Program-made: the position numbers and the translations under genes | In this document: one piece after another, positions 35,331-45,487 of the stretch | How positions within the stretch are numbered: the first letter of the stretch is position 1 | Layout of the letters: each line of letters begins with the position of its first letter | Notes under the pieces: generated by a model | Told to the model about the DNA's origin: nothing | The model's input: only the letters and a program-made list of their open reading frames with translations | Database searches by the model: none | Assembly (NCBI GenBank): GCA_017303805.1 | Contig: JAFLBQ010000001.1 | Span: 496,001 to 560,000, forward strand | Source of the DNA: Cytophagales bacterium | Lineage (GTDB): Bacteria > Bacteroidota > Bacteroidia > Cytophagales > Cyclobacteriaceae | Direction: 5' to 3' | Length of the DNA stretch: 64,000 nt

Positions 35331-35359
35331 TAAACTTTTCAATAACTTCTAATATCAGT

Positions 35360-36685
35360 ATGAAACGATTGTTATTTTTTCTCGGCTTACTTTTTATAGC
35401 ATGCAATGGAGATAACAAAGACTACAAAGCCTTAGTTGAACAACCGGAGTTTTTACACCGCACCCTCAAGCAAGTTACTGATGTAATTGTGCATGATATT
35501 TTCTCACCACCTGTAGCAAGTCGTATCTATGCGTATTGTACCATTGCCGCGTATGAGGCGATAATTCCTCAGGACAGTAGCTACGTTTCGTTGGCCGGCC
35601 AGCTACATGGGTTAACAGAAACACCTAAACCGGAGCCCGGAAAGGAATATTGTTTTCCTATTTCCTCTATGCAGGCTATGTTTAAGGTAGGCCGCACCCT
35701 TATTTTTTCAGAAGATAAGATGGATGTCTTCTACCGTCAACTGATGAGCGAAGTTGAAACCCTGAAGGTTCGTGGCGATGTTCTGAAGCGATCAATCGAC
35801 TACGGTAATCAAGTGGCAGATCACATTCTTGAATGGTCTGGCAAAGATAATTACAAGCAAAGCCGCTCATTCCCCAAGTATTCGATCTCCAATGACCCAG
35901 CCACTTGGAAACCAACCCCACCCGCCTACATGGATGCTGTAGAACCTCACTGGAATAAAATCAGAACGTTTGTAATTGATTCAGCCGGCCAGTTTAAACC
36001 TAACCCGCCCACGCCCTTTTCAACCAATAAGACAAGCCAGTTTTATAAAGAAGCTTTGGCTGTTTACGAAGCTGGAAAAATGCAGACTCCAGAGCAACGC
36101 GAAATAGCTTTCTTCTGGGATTGCAATCCGTTTATGATGAATGTGAAAGGACACGTAATGTTTGCCACCAAAAAGATTTCGCCTGGCGGGCACTGGATTA
36201 ACATTACGGCAACGGCTTGCCGTGGATCGAACGCATCGGTTATAGAATCGGCAGAGGCCTACGTACGAGTCTCCATTGCATTGGCCGATGCCTTTATCAG
36301 TTGCTGGGATGAAAAGTACCGGAGCCTGTTGATACGTCCTGAAACCTATATAAATCAATACATTGATGAAGACTGGGTGCCCACGCTTCAAACACCTCCA
36401 TTTCCTGAGTACACCAGTGGGCATAGTGTAATCTCAGCAGCGGCAGCAGATATTCTTACGGATGTTTTTGGGGAATCATTTGCTTTTACTGATAGTACTG
36501 AAAATGAATTTGGTCTTCCGTCAAGAAATTTTAAGTCGTTTAAGGATGCAGCCGAAGAGGCAGCAGTAAGCAGGTTCTATGGAGGTATTCATTATACGCC
36601 CGCATGTGAAAATGGAACACACGAAGGCCATCTTGTAGGTGAATACGTAAAGATCAATTTGAAAACAAAAAGCAAAAAGATCTAA
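35360..36685 (+). CDS. Vanadium-haloperoxidase-type PAP2 family lipoprotein
   Basis: A 441-residue protein of the PAP2/vanadium-dependent haloperoxidase superfamily. MKRLLFFLGLLFIAC is a lipoprotein signal (C15). The oxyanion-binding triad motifs are complete: K319-x6-R326-P327, S353-G354-H355 in YTSGHS, and S404-R405-x5-H411 in SRFYGGIH. These residues bind phosphate in acid phosphatases and vanadate in haloperoxidases, so either activity is possible. The length and the long helical N-terminal half fit the bacterial haloperoxidase branch. It ends the susCD/FG-GAP gene run, 29 bases after copy 3, and its stop overlaps the convergent DUF4249 gene by four bases. An outer-surface or periplasmic location is inferred from the lipid anchor. 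Confidence 0.85.
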   Translation: MKRLLFFLGLLFIACNGDNKDYKALVEQPEFLHRTLKQVTDVIVHDIFSPPVASRIYAYCTIAAYEAIIPQDSSYVSLAGQLHGLTETPKPEPGKEYCFPISSMQAMFKVGRTLIFSEDKMDVFYRQLMSEVETLKVRGDVLKRSIDYGNQVADHILEWSGKDNYKQSRSFPKYSISNDPATWKPTPPAYMDAVEPHWNKIRTFVIDSAGQFKPNPPTPFSTNKTSQFYKEALAVYEAGKMQTPEQREIAFFWDCNPFMMNVKGHVMFATKKISPGGHWINITATACRGSNASVIESAEAYVRVSIALADAFISCWDEKYRSLLIRPETYINQYIDEDWVPTLQTPPFPEYTSGHSVISAAAADILTDVFGESFAFTDSTENEFGLPSRNFKSFKDAAEEAAVSRFYGGIHYTPACENGTHEGHLVGEYVKINLKTKSKKI

Positions 36686-37737
36686 AACCAATCCGGGCGT
36701 TGAAGTGTACTGTTTTTCATGGTCAGGCAATTAAGGCAATATTGTGAATATTGCTCCGTGCGGTTAGGATTATAGGTACAATTTTCATTTGAAAAGAATA
36801 TAGGGAATGGAAAATCATACGGATATAAAACGAAGCGTTCAGTGGTCTCATTCACACTTTGTACGTATCCCCAAATAGTTTCTTCGGGAGAAGCTAGATT
36901 TTGAATGTTGCCTCTAATCTGGGCAGGAGGTGTATCGAATATTGAACCAGTCTGGTTGGCGAGCGTATTGACTCTGCTCCAGTATTGGAAAGACTCTTCT
37001 GAAAGAAGGGTTTGGTATGCTGTGAAATAGTGTTTTTCCAGAAACGTCCAATCTATATTTCTTTTACAGATTAAGATATTTTCAATCTTAGAGCCAGTTA
37101 TATTTCTCGTGGATACCTGCGCAATTCTATTTGGTTCAGCTTTTTGATCAATAAAGCAAGGTGGTGGGATTGATCCAAATGGATCTGGAAAATCGGTAGG
37201 AGAAACCATAAAGGTTTCATTCACAATGTAGCCGATTCGTATATTCTTAAGGTTATTTAATGAAGTAGATGCATATATTGAAATAAATTTTTGCCTGATG
37301 GTGGCCCCATCCGCGTTTACTGCTTGATCTTCACCAAATGTGTAGGAAAGTTCCAAAGGCAAATTTTCGATTGGAATCATTTCCGGTTGTGAGCGGTACA
37401 CAGCTCCGGTTGAAAGTATGATTTCAACGTGGTACAGACTTCCGGGTACGCCTTGGAAACCAGGTAACCTGTATATACCACTATCATATTCTATCATTGC
37501 AATTTGATTTTCCAAATGGTCGATCAATAAGACGGTTGAACCCCTTACAGCATAAGGTAATCGGTCGGGTGCGGTACGCCCGATTTGAATCAGCGTGCGC
37601 CCCTCTACTGTACTTATTTGGCCGGAAATAACTAAGGTACCTAAATTGCCTTCAACGGGAATCTCCACAGGGCTAATGCAGTAAAAAGGCAACTGTGCAA
37701 GAATAAAAAAGAGGCAATTCCTGAAACTGATTCTCAT
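36682..37737 (-). CDS. DUF4249 family protein
   Basis: A 351-residue exported protein with a signal-peptide-like start (FLFFILAQLPFYC, possible lipid Cys at residue 20). It has the early EGNLGTLVISGQIS and VLLIDHLENQ strands and the middle block SPTDFPDPFGSIPPPCFIDQ that I associate with DUF4249. These proteins usually sit next to a TonB-dependent receptor, as here: the receptor gene overlaps its start by four bases. By analogy with SusD it may be a surface partner of that receptor. Six cysteines in the mature part (PPCF, LICK, NCTYN, YCLNC) could form disulfides or bind metal. The function is otherwise unknown. Confidence 0.8.
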   Translation of the reverse strand: MRISFRNCLFFILAQLPFYCISPVEIPVEGNLGTLVISGQISTVEGRTLIQIGRTAPDRLPYAVRGSTVLLIDHLENQIAMIEYDSGIYRLPGFQGVPGSLYHVEIILSTGAVYRSQPEMIPIENLPLELSYTFGEDQAVNADGATIRQKFISIYASTSLNNLKNIRIGYIVNETFMVSPTDFPDPFGSIPPPCFIDQKAEPNRIAQVSTRNITGSKIENILICKRNIDWTFLEKHYFTAYQTLLSEESFQYWSRVNTLANQTGSIFDTPPAQIRGNIQNLASPEETIWGYVQSVNETTERFVLYPYDFPFPIFFSNENCTYNPNRTEQYSQYCLNCLTMKNSTLQRPDWF

Positions 37738-40172
37738 TTGTCGGAGATCTTGAAATTATAGGTAATGGAGGGTAGGGCTGATCCCAGCACTGAAAGTTTG
37801 TAAGGTTTGGGAATGTAATAATTTGCGGAGGGCCGCGAGTAAAAAACAGAGTAAGCGTTATCTCTTCCTAATAAATTATAAATAGATAGAATCAAAGAGT
37901 CATTTATTTTTTTAAATACATTTCCGATTGTTAAAGAGATATCAATTCTAACATAATCGGGTATTTTATATTGATTCCGTAACGAATAAACCGGAATAAC
38001 CGAGCCATTTACTATGTAGCTGGATTCAATTGCAGTTATAGGTCTGCCAGAAGAATAAGTTGCAATAATAGAGAAAGCACCGTTTTTATACCCTTTTTTG
38101 GTCCATACCGCATTGAACACATGAGGCTTATTAAAATTAGATGGAAACCATGCACCGCTGTTAATCGAAAAGGTGCCAGTGGTGGCAGGGGTTCGGATTT
38201 GGGATTGGGAGTACGAGTAAGAGACCCAGCCTGTCCATCTGCCCTTTAATTTCCGCAGTAGCAATTCAAGGCCATACGATCTTCCTACGGATGAAATTAA
38301 TTCGGTTTCCAAATGAGGATTAGCGTTCAATTGAGCAAAGTCAATATACTCTATAATGTTTTTCATACGCCTTCCAAAAACCTCCAACGATGTTTCCCAA
38401 ACATTATCATTTAAGTTTACAAAATAACCTACAGAATAAGAATCGCTAAGTTGGGGTGGTATGTATTGATCACTGGCAATCCAGGAATCAACCGGAGTGG
38501 CTGTGGTGGTGTTGCTTATTTGATGGATGTATTGCCGCATTCTATTATAACCAATCTTAATCGATTGATTTTTTGTGATGGAATAACGAATACCCGCTCG
38601 GGGCTCAAGGCCACCGTAACTCTGAATAGGTTTTAATTGCTCATAATAAGTTGTATCTATAACTGATTGTAATGTTCTTGGTTGTCCATCAGTATAATGG
38701 TAAACCGAATCAGGCCCCACTTGGAGGTAGTGCGATGCTCTAATACCCAATGTAAACGCAAATTTTTTGTAAGTGAATTCATTATTAATAAAAGCTGAGT
38801 TTTCTAAACCACTGTTTTTTAGTACACTGCGCGGAGCCAAGTTGGCATTGCTTCCGTATCCCTTTTTTACTTCCTGGTTTGGAAAATAAAACATTGATTC
38901 GACACCACCGGTAAGTGTAAAGAAGTCATTAAGGATGTAATTAAGGGTAGATTTTAATTGCAGGTAACGCATACAATTTTGCAATTGCGAGGCAGTTGGT
39001 TCTATCGGGTCCACCAGTGTTGTTTTAAATTGTCCATAGGTCAGGTTAACGGTAGGAGAGGCTTTTCGATTGGTAAACCCAACCCAACTTGTTTGTAATA
39101 AAAAATTGCTCCATGAATATTTAAACTTATCTGACCAATTAAAGCTATCATGGCTTTGGTAAAGAAAGGTTTTGAATTTATTGCCATCATTTATTTTGTG
39201 ATCATAGGAGATATAGGTATCGTTGAATGAGGTGCGGCTAGTGTTTACATCAGGATTTGAAACTTTTTTCAGAATCCAGTTTGGGTATGCATACCTGCCG
39301 GAAATAAGTAGTGCGGATTTTTCTTCCCGAACGACTCCTTTGGCAGTAAAGCGTGAGGTCAGAGGCCCAATACCACCCTCATATTCCCAAGGTTCGGGTT
39401 TAGGATTTAATGTATTGATGGAGACGACTGACGAGGCGCGGCCTCCATATTGTGCTGGTATGGTCCCTTTGTACAAATCAAAATTATCCACTACCTCTTG
39501 GCTAAATGATGAAACGAATCCCAAGGCGTGAGAGGTATTAAAAAGAGGGGCTTCATTTAATAGTATTAAATTTTGATCGGATCGCCCACCTCTAACATTG
39601 AAACCTGTAGCACCTTCTCCTATACTCGTTACACCAGGCATAAGTTGAATGCCCTTCACTATATCTACCTCCCCAAGTAGCATAGGTAATGCTTTCATTT
39701 CTGTGGTCGACAGGGTGGTTAGCCCGGTGATACTTTGTTGTATATTCGCATCAATAGGCCGCGCAAGTATTGTAAGTGACTCAAGGCTTGTTACACCCTC
39801 ATCCAATTCTATATCAAAGACACCGCTACCCAACACTTTTATTCTGCTATAATCAGTCTTTGTGCTTATGTGACGTACGGTTACTTTGTATTCGCCTTTA
39901 GGAAGTTCCAGAATGTATCTTCCATTATTGTCTGAGTAGTTAAAAAATTTAAATCCGTTTACAGAAATACTTGCACCAGCTATGGGGGTTCCCGTTTCTC
40001 TAGTGCGGATTGTTCCCGTTACAATCACATTTGATCGCTGTGCTAGTTGCGCAGTATCTTTTCCCACAATAAGTAAAGTGGCGGAGGCCCATGGATCCTG
40101 AGCCTGAATGCTAAGACAAGTACTAATTACCAAAATACATGCTGCCATCAAATTTCTCCCCCTCAACACCAT
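37734..40172 (-). CDS. TonB-dependent receptor with carboxypeptidase-like N-terminal domain
   Basis: An 812-residue outer membrane receptor. The signal peptide ends near SIQAQ (residue 24). A carboxypeptidase-regulatory-like domain follows (VIVTGTIRTRETGTPIAGASISVNG, ~48-130), then a plug with FNVRGGRSDQNLILLNEAPLF and YKGTIPAQYGGRASSVVSI, and a barrel of about 550 residues. It is shorter than SusC and is not followed by a SusD gene; the DUF4249 gene takes that place with a 4-base overlap. ATG 40172 is used; ATG 40148, preceded by GGGGAGAA, is an alternative start. Transport of a metal-chelate or peptide-like ligand is as likely as a glycan. Confidence 0.87.
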   Translation of the reverse strand: MVLRGRNLMAACILVISTCLSIQAQDPWASATLLIVGKDTAQLAQRSNVIVTGTIRTRETGTPIAGASISVNGFKFFNYSDNNGRYILELPKGEYKVTVRHISTKTDYSRIKVLGSGVFDIELDEGVTSLESLTILARPIDANIQQSITGLTTLSTTEMKALPMLLGEVDIVKGIQLMPGVTSIGEGATGFNVRGGRSDQNLILLNEAPLFNTSHALGFVSSFSQEVVDNFDLYKGTIPAQYGGRASSVVSINTLNPKPEPWEYEGGIGPLTSRFTAKGVVREEKSALLISGRYAYPNWILKKVSNPDVNTSRTSFNDTYISYDHKINDGNKFKTFLYQSHDSFNWSDKFKYSWSNFLLQTSWVGFTNRKASPTVNLTYGQFKTTLVDPIEPTASQLQNCMRYLQLKSTLNYILNDFFTLTGGVESMFYFPNQEVKKGYGSNANLAPRSVLKNSGLENSAFINNEFTYKKFAFTLGIRASHYLQVGPDSVYHYTDGQPRTLQSVIDTTYYEQLKPIQSYGGLEPRAGIRYSITKNQSIKIGYNRMRQYIHQISNTTTATPVDSWIASDQYIPPQLSDSYSVGYFVNLNDNVWETSLEVFGRRMKNIIEYIDFAQLNANPHLETELISSVGRSYGLELLLRKLKGRWTGWVSYSYSQSQIRTPATTGTFSINSGAWFPSNFNKPHVFNAVWTKKGYKNGAFSIIATYSSGRPITAIESSYIVNGSVIPVYSLRNQYKIPDYVRIDISLTIGNVFKKINDSLILSIYNLLGRDNAYSVFYSRPSANYYIPKPYKLSVLGSALPSITYNFKISDK

Positions 40173-40273
40173 AGAATCTTAAATCTTGAAACTTGATTTT
40201 GAATGATTTAAAGTGCTTAATTTAAGAGGAAATTAATGTAGTCCATCTACCACTTAAGAAATTCCGTACCTCC

Positions 40274-41599
40274 ATGCAAAAGCCCAACCTCACCTTTGCC
40301 CAGATTATCAACATGAATGTGGGCTTTTTTGGGATTCAATATAGCTTTGGCTTACAGCAAAGTGCCGTTAATCCAATTTATGATTTGCTCGGTGCCCAGC
40401 CGCACGAAATTCCGCTGCTAAACCTGGCCGGCCCTGTTACAGGGTTAATCGTGCAGCCCATAATCGGGGCCTTGAGCGATAAGACCTGGAGCCCGCGATT
40501 TGGCAGAAGAAAACCTTATTTTTTTGTGGGCGCGTTGCTTTGCAGTATAGCGCTTTTCTTCTATCCATTTAGCAGCGCATTGTGGATGGCCGTTGGGCTG
40601 TTATGGATATTGGATGTGGGCAATAATACAGCGATGGAACCGTACCGGGCTTTTATAGCTGACAAACTTAACCCGCAACAACAACCTCTGGGTTTCCAGG
40701 CCCAGAGTTTCTTCACCGGCTTTGGACAGACTCTAGCCAACGTGTCGCTATTTGTGTTTCCCTTATTGATTGTTGGCAAAACCGGTTCGCTGCCAACATG
40801 GGTTTATGCCTCTTTCTTTTTTGGTTCATTTTGTTCCATTGCATCCATTTGGTGGAGCACCCGAACTACTCCAGAGATTCCACCCACTCAAGAAGAATTG
40901 AAGCAAATGAAATCCACGGGAATAAATCTATTCTCACCGTTTATTGAAATAGGAAAAGCAATAACTGACATGCCAAAAGTGATGTGGCGGCTTGCGCTTG
41001 TATATTTATTTCAATGGTATGCCTTGTTCTGTTACTGGCAAAATGCTTCGAAGAGTATCGCGCTTTCTGTTTGGAACACCACCCCGGCCAATGAAGAACT
41101 CTATCAAAAGGCGTTTAGCTGGACGGGCCTGGTTAACGGTTGGTACAATATAGTTACCTTCTTAACTGCCTTTTCGCTGGTTTGGTTTGTTAAAAAAACA
41201 TCCCCCAAAGTGGTACATTTTAGTTGCCTTATCTTGGCCGCCATTGGCCTCTTATTTTTTCCTTTTATCGAGAACAAATATTTGCTGTTCCCGGCTATTA
41301 CCGGTTTTGGAGTAGGGTGGGCCAGCATGATGGGCATTCCGTATTTGATGGTTGTGAGCGCAATCCCCAAAGAGCGCTACGGAGTGTACATGGGCATCGT
41401 CAATATGATGATTGTAATTCCTATGATCTTGCAAAACCTTACGTTTGGATACATCCTTCAAAACTTTCTGGGTAATCACGCAGGCTACGCGGTAGCTTTT
41501 GCCGGCATCCTTCTATTGGTAGCTGCACTGGCCACCTTATTAATAAAATCCACTACGCAGCAAGGGGAGGTAACACTCACACAATCCAGCGGGCACTAA
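40274..41599 (+). CDS. MFS sugar transporter (maltose/glucoside type), second copy
   Basis: A 441-residue 12-helix major facilitator. SDKTWSPRFGRRKPYFFVG and MEPYRAFIADKLNP match the paralogue at 15025 and the disaccharide-transporter group. It starts the long plus-strand run with glycerol genes, GH13, ROK kinase, PgmB and GH65, so it probably imports the glucoside that those enzymes break down. The 101-base gap to the divergent TonB receptor gene should hold the promoter of the run, but no clear consensus box is visible. Maltose, isomaltose or glucosylglycerol are candidate substrates by context only. Confidence 0.85.
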   Translation: MQKPNLTFAQIINMNVGFFGIQYSFGLQQSAVNPIYDLLGAQPHEIPLLNLAGPVTGLIVQPIIGALSDKTWSPRFGRRKPYFFVGALLCSIALFFYPFSSALWMAVGLLWILDVGNNTAMEPYRAFIADKLNPQQQPLGFQAQSFFTGFGQTLANVSLFVFPLLIVGKTGSLPTWVYASFFFGSFCSIASIWWSTRTTPEIPPTQEELKQMKSTGINLFSPFIEIGKAITDMPKVMWRLALVYLFQWYALFCYWQNASKSIALSVWNTTPANEELYQKAFSWTGLVNGWYNIVTFLTAFSLVWFVKKTSPKVVHFSCLILAAIGLLFFPFIENKYLLFPAITGFGVGWASMMGIPYLMVVSAIPKERYGVYMGIVNMMIVIPMILQNLTFGYILQNFLGNHAGYAVAFAGILLLVAALATLLIKSTTQQGEVTLTQSSGH

Positions 41600-41654
41600 G
41601 CATTGTTTTACATTATCTAATTACCGAATTTTCAAATTGTCAAATTAACTTTCT

Positions 41655-42359
41655 ATGAATCCCTACCTCGGAGAATTTTTAGGAACCATGCTGCTCATTT
41701 TGCTGGGCGAAGGTGTAGTAGCCGGTGTTGTACTAAAGGGTACTAAATCTGAAAATGCGGGCTGGCTTACAATCTGTATTGCCTGGGGGCTGGCGGTAGC
41801 GCTGGCTATCTACGCAGTGGGCGAGTTTAGCGGTGCACATCTGAATCCCGCCATTACAATTGCGCTGGCTGGCATTGGTGAGTTTGAATGGAGCCGGGTG
41901 GCCGGATATTGCCTGGCCCAAATGGGTGGCGCATTTGCGGGTGCCGTGGTTGTATGGTTTTTTTATTTGCCGCATTGGAAAACTACACCCGATGCCAGCA
42001 CCAAGCTGGCCGTTTTTTCAACCGCTCCGGCTATTCGCCATACGCTTGCCAATCTTTTAAGCGAAGTTATTGCAACGGCCATACTTGTATTCGCGATTCT
42101 TTTTATTGGATTGAATGAATTTACCCAGGGACTCAAACCACTGGTGGTTGGGTTGTTGATTGTTTCTATCGGTTTAAGTTTAGGCGGTACAACCGGTTTT
42201 GCTATTAATCCCGCCCGGGATTTAGGTCCGCGCATCGCGCATGCTATTTTACCCATTTTCGGTAAAGGCTCTTCCGATTGGGGGTATGCGTGGATACCGG
42301 TGGTCGGGCCGATTGCCGGTGGATTACTGGGAGCGCTTTTATATAAGAGTATCTTTTAG
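41655..42359 (+). CDS. glpF: Glycerol uptake facilitator (aquaglyceroporin)
   Basis: A 234-residue MIP family channel with six helices and both NPA boxes: N64-P-A in [10 protein letters not shown] and N185-P-A in GFAINPARD. The Asp directly after the second NPAR (D189) marks the glycerol-conducting branch rather than pure water channels. It lies six bases before glpK, which is followed by glpD, giving a complete glycerol uptake and oxidation set. The length is somewhat short (E. coli GlpF is about 280), mainly in the loops. Confidence 0.93.
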   Translation: MNPYLGEFLGTMLLILLGEGVVAGVVLKGTKSENAGWLTICIAWGLAVALAIYAVGEFSGAHLNPAITIALAGIGEFEWSRVAGYCLAQMGGAFAGAVVVWFFYLPHWKTTPDASTKLAVFSTAPAIRHTLANLLSEVIATAILVFAILFIGLNEFTQGLKPLVVGLLIVSIGLSLGGTTGFAINPARDLGPRIAHAILPIFGKGSSDWGYAWIPVVGPIAGGLLGALLYKSIF

Positions 42360-42364
42360 AAGGT

Positions 42365-43858
42365 ATGAGTAAGCAGAAATATATTATTGCATTAGACCAG
42401 GGCACTACCAGTTCGCGGGCGGTGCTGTTTAATGAAGCTGGCGAGATCAAAGGAATAGCCCAACAAGAGTTTCGGCAAATCTTTCCAAAGCCAGGCTGGG
42501 TAGAGCACGACCCGGAGGAAATCTGGGCTACACAATTAGGAGTATTGCAACGCGTAATAGTTGAGAATGCCATTGAAGTGAAATCTATTGCAGCAATTGG
42601 AATCACTAACCAACGGGAAACAACTGTAATCTGGAATCGCAAAACCGGACAACCCATTTACAATGCCATTGTGTGGCAAGACAAACGTACAGCACATATC
42701 TGTGAGGACTTAAAGCAAAAAAATCTGACCGACTATGTGCGCACTACTACCGGCCTCGTTATCGACTCTTACTTTTCAGGAACAAAAATAAAGTGGATAC
42801 TGGATTCAGTAGCAGGAGCAAGGCAACAAGCCGAACGTGGTGAACTCGCATTCGGAACCATTGATACGTGGCTCATCTGGAAATTAACCAACGGTAAATC
42901 GCATGTAACTGATTTCTCCAATGCATCGCGCACCCTGATCTTTAACATTAAAGAATTGAAATGGGACGAGCGCATGCTGCAAGAGCTTGAAATCCCAAAA
43001 TCGATTCTTCCGGATGTAAAGCCTTCTGCCAATCTGTTTGGTACCTGGCACGTAGATCATACCGAAATACCAATTGCCGGGGTGGCGGGCGACCAGCAAG
43101 CGGCCTTATTCGGGCAGGCATGTTTTGAACCGGGAATGGCCAAGAACACGTATGGCACCGGATGCTTCATGTTAATGAACACGGGTTCCACCATACAGCA
43201 ATCGAAAAACGGACTAATAACAACTATTGCCTGGGGATTAGCTGGTAAAGTAGAATATGCGCTGGAAGGAAGTGTGTTTATTGCCGGTGCGGCAGTACAA
43301 TGGCTGCGCGATAGTTTGCATCTTATCGATCAATCGAAAGACTCCGAATATTTTGCCGCGAAAGCACTGGGTTCAAATGAAGTGTATGTGGTGCCGGCTT
43401 TTGCAGGACTAGGCGCTCCGTATTGGGATATGTATGCGCGCGGAGCCATTTTTGGCTTAACACGCGATACCGGCAAAGATCATATTATCAAAGCTACGCT
43501 TGAATCGCTTGCCTATCAAACCAAAGACATCTTAAATGCCATGCAGGAAGATGCCGGAATAAAACTGGCCAGTTTGAAAGTAGATGGCGGAGCCTGTGCC
43601 AATAATATTCTCATGCAATTTCAAGCCGACATATTGGGTACAGAGGTAGAGCGACCCGAAGTAATTGAATCAACCGCACTGGGTGCGGCTTACCTGGCGG
43701 GCATTCAAATTGGATTATGGAAAAAAGAGGACATTATCCGGAACCGTAGAATCCAGAAACAGTTTGTACCCGAAATGACAGCAACGCAGCGCACTTCGCT
43801 TTATAGGGGCTGGCAGAAAGCAGTAAAGCGCACCATGGGTTGGATAGAGCAAGCGTAG
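42365..43858 (+). CDS. glpK: Glycerol kinase
   Basis: A 497-residue FGGY kinase making sn-glycerol-3-phosphate from glycerol and [13 protein letters not shown] at 11-20 is the phosphate loop, and [11 protein letters not shown] and GITNQRETT are glycerol kinase blocks. [13 protein letters not shown] holds the catalytic Asp region, and [11 protein letters not shown] and [17 protein letters not shown] lie in the C-terminal ATPase domain. The length is the family norm. It sits between glpF and glpD with gaps of five and three bases, so the three are surely one transcript. Confidence 0.96.
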   Translation: MSKQKYIIALDQGTTSSRAVLFNEAGEIKGIAQQEFRQIFPKPGWVEHDPEEIWATQLGVLQRVIVENAIEVKSIAAIGITNQRETTVIWNRKTGQPIYNAIVWQDKRTAHICEDLKQKNLTDYVRTTTGLVIDSYFSGTKIKWILDSVAGARQQAERGELAFGTIDTWLIWKLTNGKSHVTDFSNASRTLIFNIKELKWDERMLQELEIPKSILPDVKPSANLFGTWHVDHTEIPIAGVAGDQQAALFGQACFEPGMAKNTYGTGCFMLMNTGSTIQQSKNGLITTIAWGLAGKVEYALEGSVFIAGAAVQWLRDSLHLIDQSKDSEYFAAKALGSNEVYVVPAFAGLGAPYWDMYARGAIFGLTRDTGKDHIIKATLESLAYQTKDILNAMQEDAGIKLASLKVDGGACANNILMQFQADILGTEVERPEVIESTALGAAYLAGIQIGLWKKEDIIRNRRIQKQFVPEMTATQRTSLYRGWQKAVKRTMGWIEQA

Positions 43859-43861
43859 CCT

Positions 43862-45487
43862 GTGAACCGTGCCGCCAACATAGAAACCCTTCGGTCAGAA
43901 ACGTTCGATATACTAATTATCGGTGGTGGCATTACCGGTGCGGGTATAGCGCTGGATGCTGCGGCCCGGGGCTTAAAAGTAGCGTTGTTGGAAAAGCATG
44001 ACTTTGCTTCTGGTACCAGCAGTCGTTCCACCAAATTGATTCACGGAGGGCTTCGGTATCTTAAACAATTAGAGTTTGCCTTGGTAAAAGAAGTGGGCAG
44101 CGAGCGGGCCATTGTGCATAAGTTGGCGCCCCACTTGGTGGTACCTGAAAAAATGCTGCTGCCGCTTTACGAAAAGCGCGGGCTTGGGTATTGGCTTACT
44201 TCGGTTGGATTAAAAATTTATGATTGGCTGGCCGGTGTTAAAACGGAAGATCAACGCAGGATGCTCACCCGCAATCAAACCTTGTCGTACGAGCCGGCCC
44301 TTAAGCCCGATGACGTGCGGGGCGGAGCCATCTATGCCGAATATCGTACCGATGATGCCCGCCTCACTATCGAGATTCTAAAACTGGCTTCGCAAAAAGG
44401 CGCCTGCATAGGTAATTACCTTAAAGCCGAGGGCTTTCTCTATACCGATACTAAAATTTCTGGAGTTAGTGTGGTTAACCTTTTGGATAACACAAAATTT
44501 AAGGTTCATGCACGGGTTGTTGTAAATGCCACCGGCCCGTGGGTAGATGAATTGCGGGTGCTTAACGAATCCCGCAAGGGCAAACAACTGCATTTAACAA
44601 AGGGTGTGCATTTGGTAGTACCATTTCACAGGTTGCCGGTGCGGCAGGCTATCTATTTCGATGTACCCGATGGCCGAATGATTTTTGCTATTCCACGTGG
44701 CCGCATTACGTACATAGGCACCACCGATACCGACTATACCGGAAGCATTGATGAAGTAACAGCAACGCGGGCCGATGCCCAGTATTTGGTGAATGCGGTA
44801 AACGAAACCTTTCCGCAGGCGCTGCTTACGCTGGCGGATATCGAGTCCAGTTGGGCTGGTCTGAGGCCGCTCATTCACGAAGAGGGCAAGTCAGCATCTG
44901 AGCTTTCGCGTAAAGACGAAATTTTTGAGTCGCCAACCGGTTTAATCTCTATTGCGGGTGGCAAGCTTACCGGCTATCGCAAAATGGCCGAGCGGGTGGT
45001 TGATAAAGTAATTGAAATTGCATTCGATCATTTGGATTTGCTCGATTGTTCTACCGACAAGCTTACTTTGCCCGGTGGCGACTTTGACACGTACGCCCAG
45101 GTTAAGCAGTTTGAAGTAGAATTGGCAGCGCGGTTAGCCAACCTTGGTGTGCGCGGAAATGAAGCTACCAACCTGGTGCATCTTTACGGCCGGCAGGCTA
45201 CGCTTATTGTTGAACATCTCGAACGGAACCTGACTCAGCAGCCAGAGCGCGACTTATTGCTGGCCCAAGCATGGTTTGCAATCCGATACGAGGCTGCTTT
45301 GTTTCCATTGGATTTTATAAATCGCAGAAGCGGACTTTTATTCTTTGATTTACCCAAGATTAACCGGTGGGTTGAACCGGTAGTAGATTTCTTTGCCAAT
45401 GAATTTAAATGGACGGAGCAACAACGAACCGACCAATTGAAATTAGTTTTACACGCTTTGAAAGAAGTAGTTAGCTTTACCGCATGA
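43862..45487 (+). CDS. glpD: Glycerol-3-phosphate dehydrogenase, FAD-dependent
   Basis: A 541-residue respiratory enzyme oxidising glycerol-3-phosphate to dihydroxyacetone phosphate at the inner membrane. The FAD-binding fold is FDILIIGGGITGAGIALDAAARG (16-38), followed by SGTSSRSTKLIHGGLRYL, the family signature. FAIPRGRITYIGTTDTDY and AGGKLTGYRKMAERV are further GlpD blocks, and a C-terminal helical domain is present. The start is GTG 43862, three bases after the glpK stop. Its own stop overlaps the DUF3179 gene by four bases. Confidence 0.95.
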   Translation: MNRAANIETLRSETFDILIIGGGITGAGIALDAAARGLKVALLEKHDFASGTSSRSTKLIHGGLRYLKQLEFALVKEVGSERAIVHKLAPHLVVPEKMLLPLYEKRGLGYWLTSVGLKIYDWLAGVKTEDQRRMLTRNQTLSYEPALKPDDVRGGAIYAEYRTDDARLTIEILKLASQKGACIGNYLKAEGFLYTDTKISGVSVVNLLDNTKFKVHARVVVNATGPWVDELRVLNESRKGKQLHLTKGVHLVVPFHRLPVRQAIYFDVPDGRMIFAIPRGRITYIGTTDTDYTGSIDEVTATRADAQYLVNAVNETFPQALLTLADIESSWAGLRPLIHEEGKSASELSRKDEIFESPTGLISIAGGKLTGYRKMAERVVDKVIEIAFDHLDLLDCSTDKLTLPGGDFDTYAQVKQFEVELAARLANLGVRGNEATNLVHLYGRQATLIVEHLERNLTQQPERDLLLAQAWFAIRYEAALFPLDFINRRSGLLFFDLPKINRWVEPVVDFFANEFKWTEQQRTDQLKLVLHALKEVVSFTA

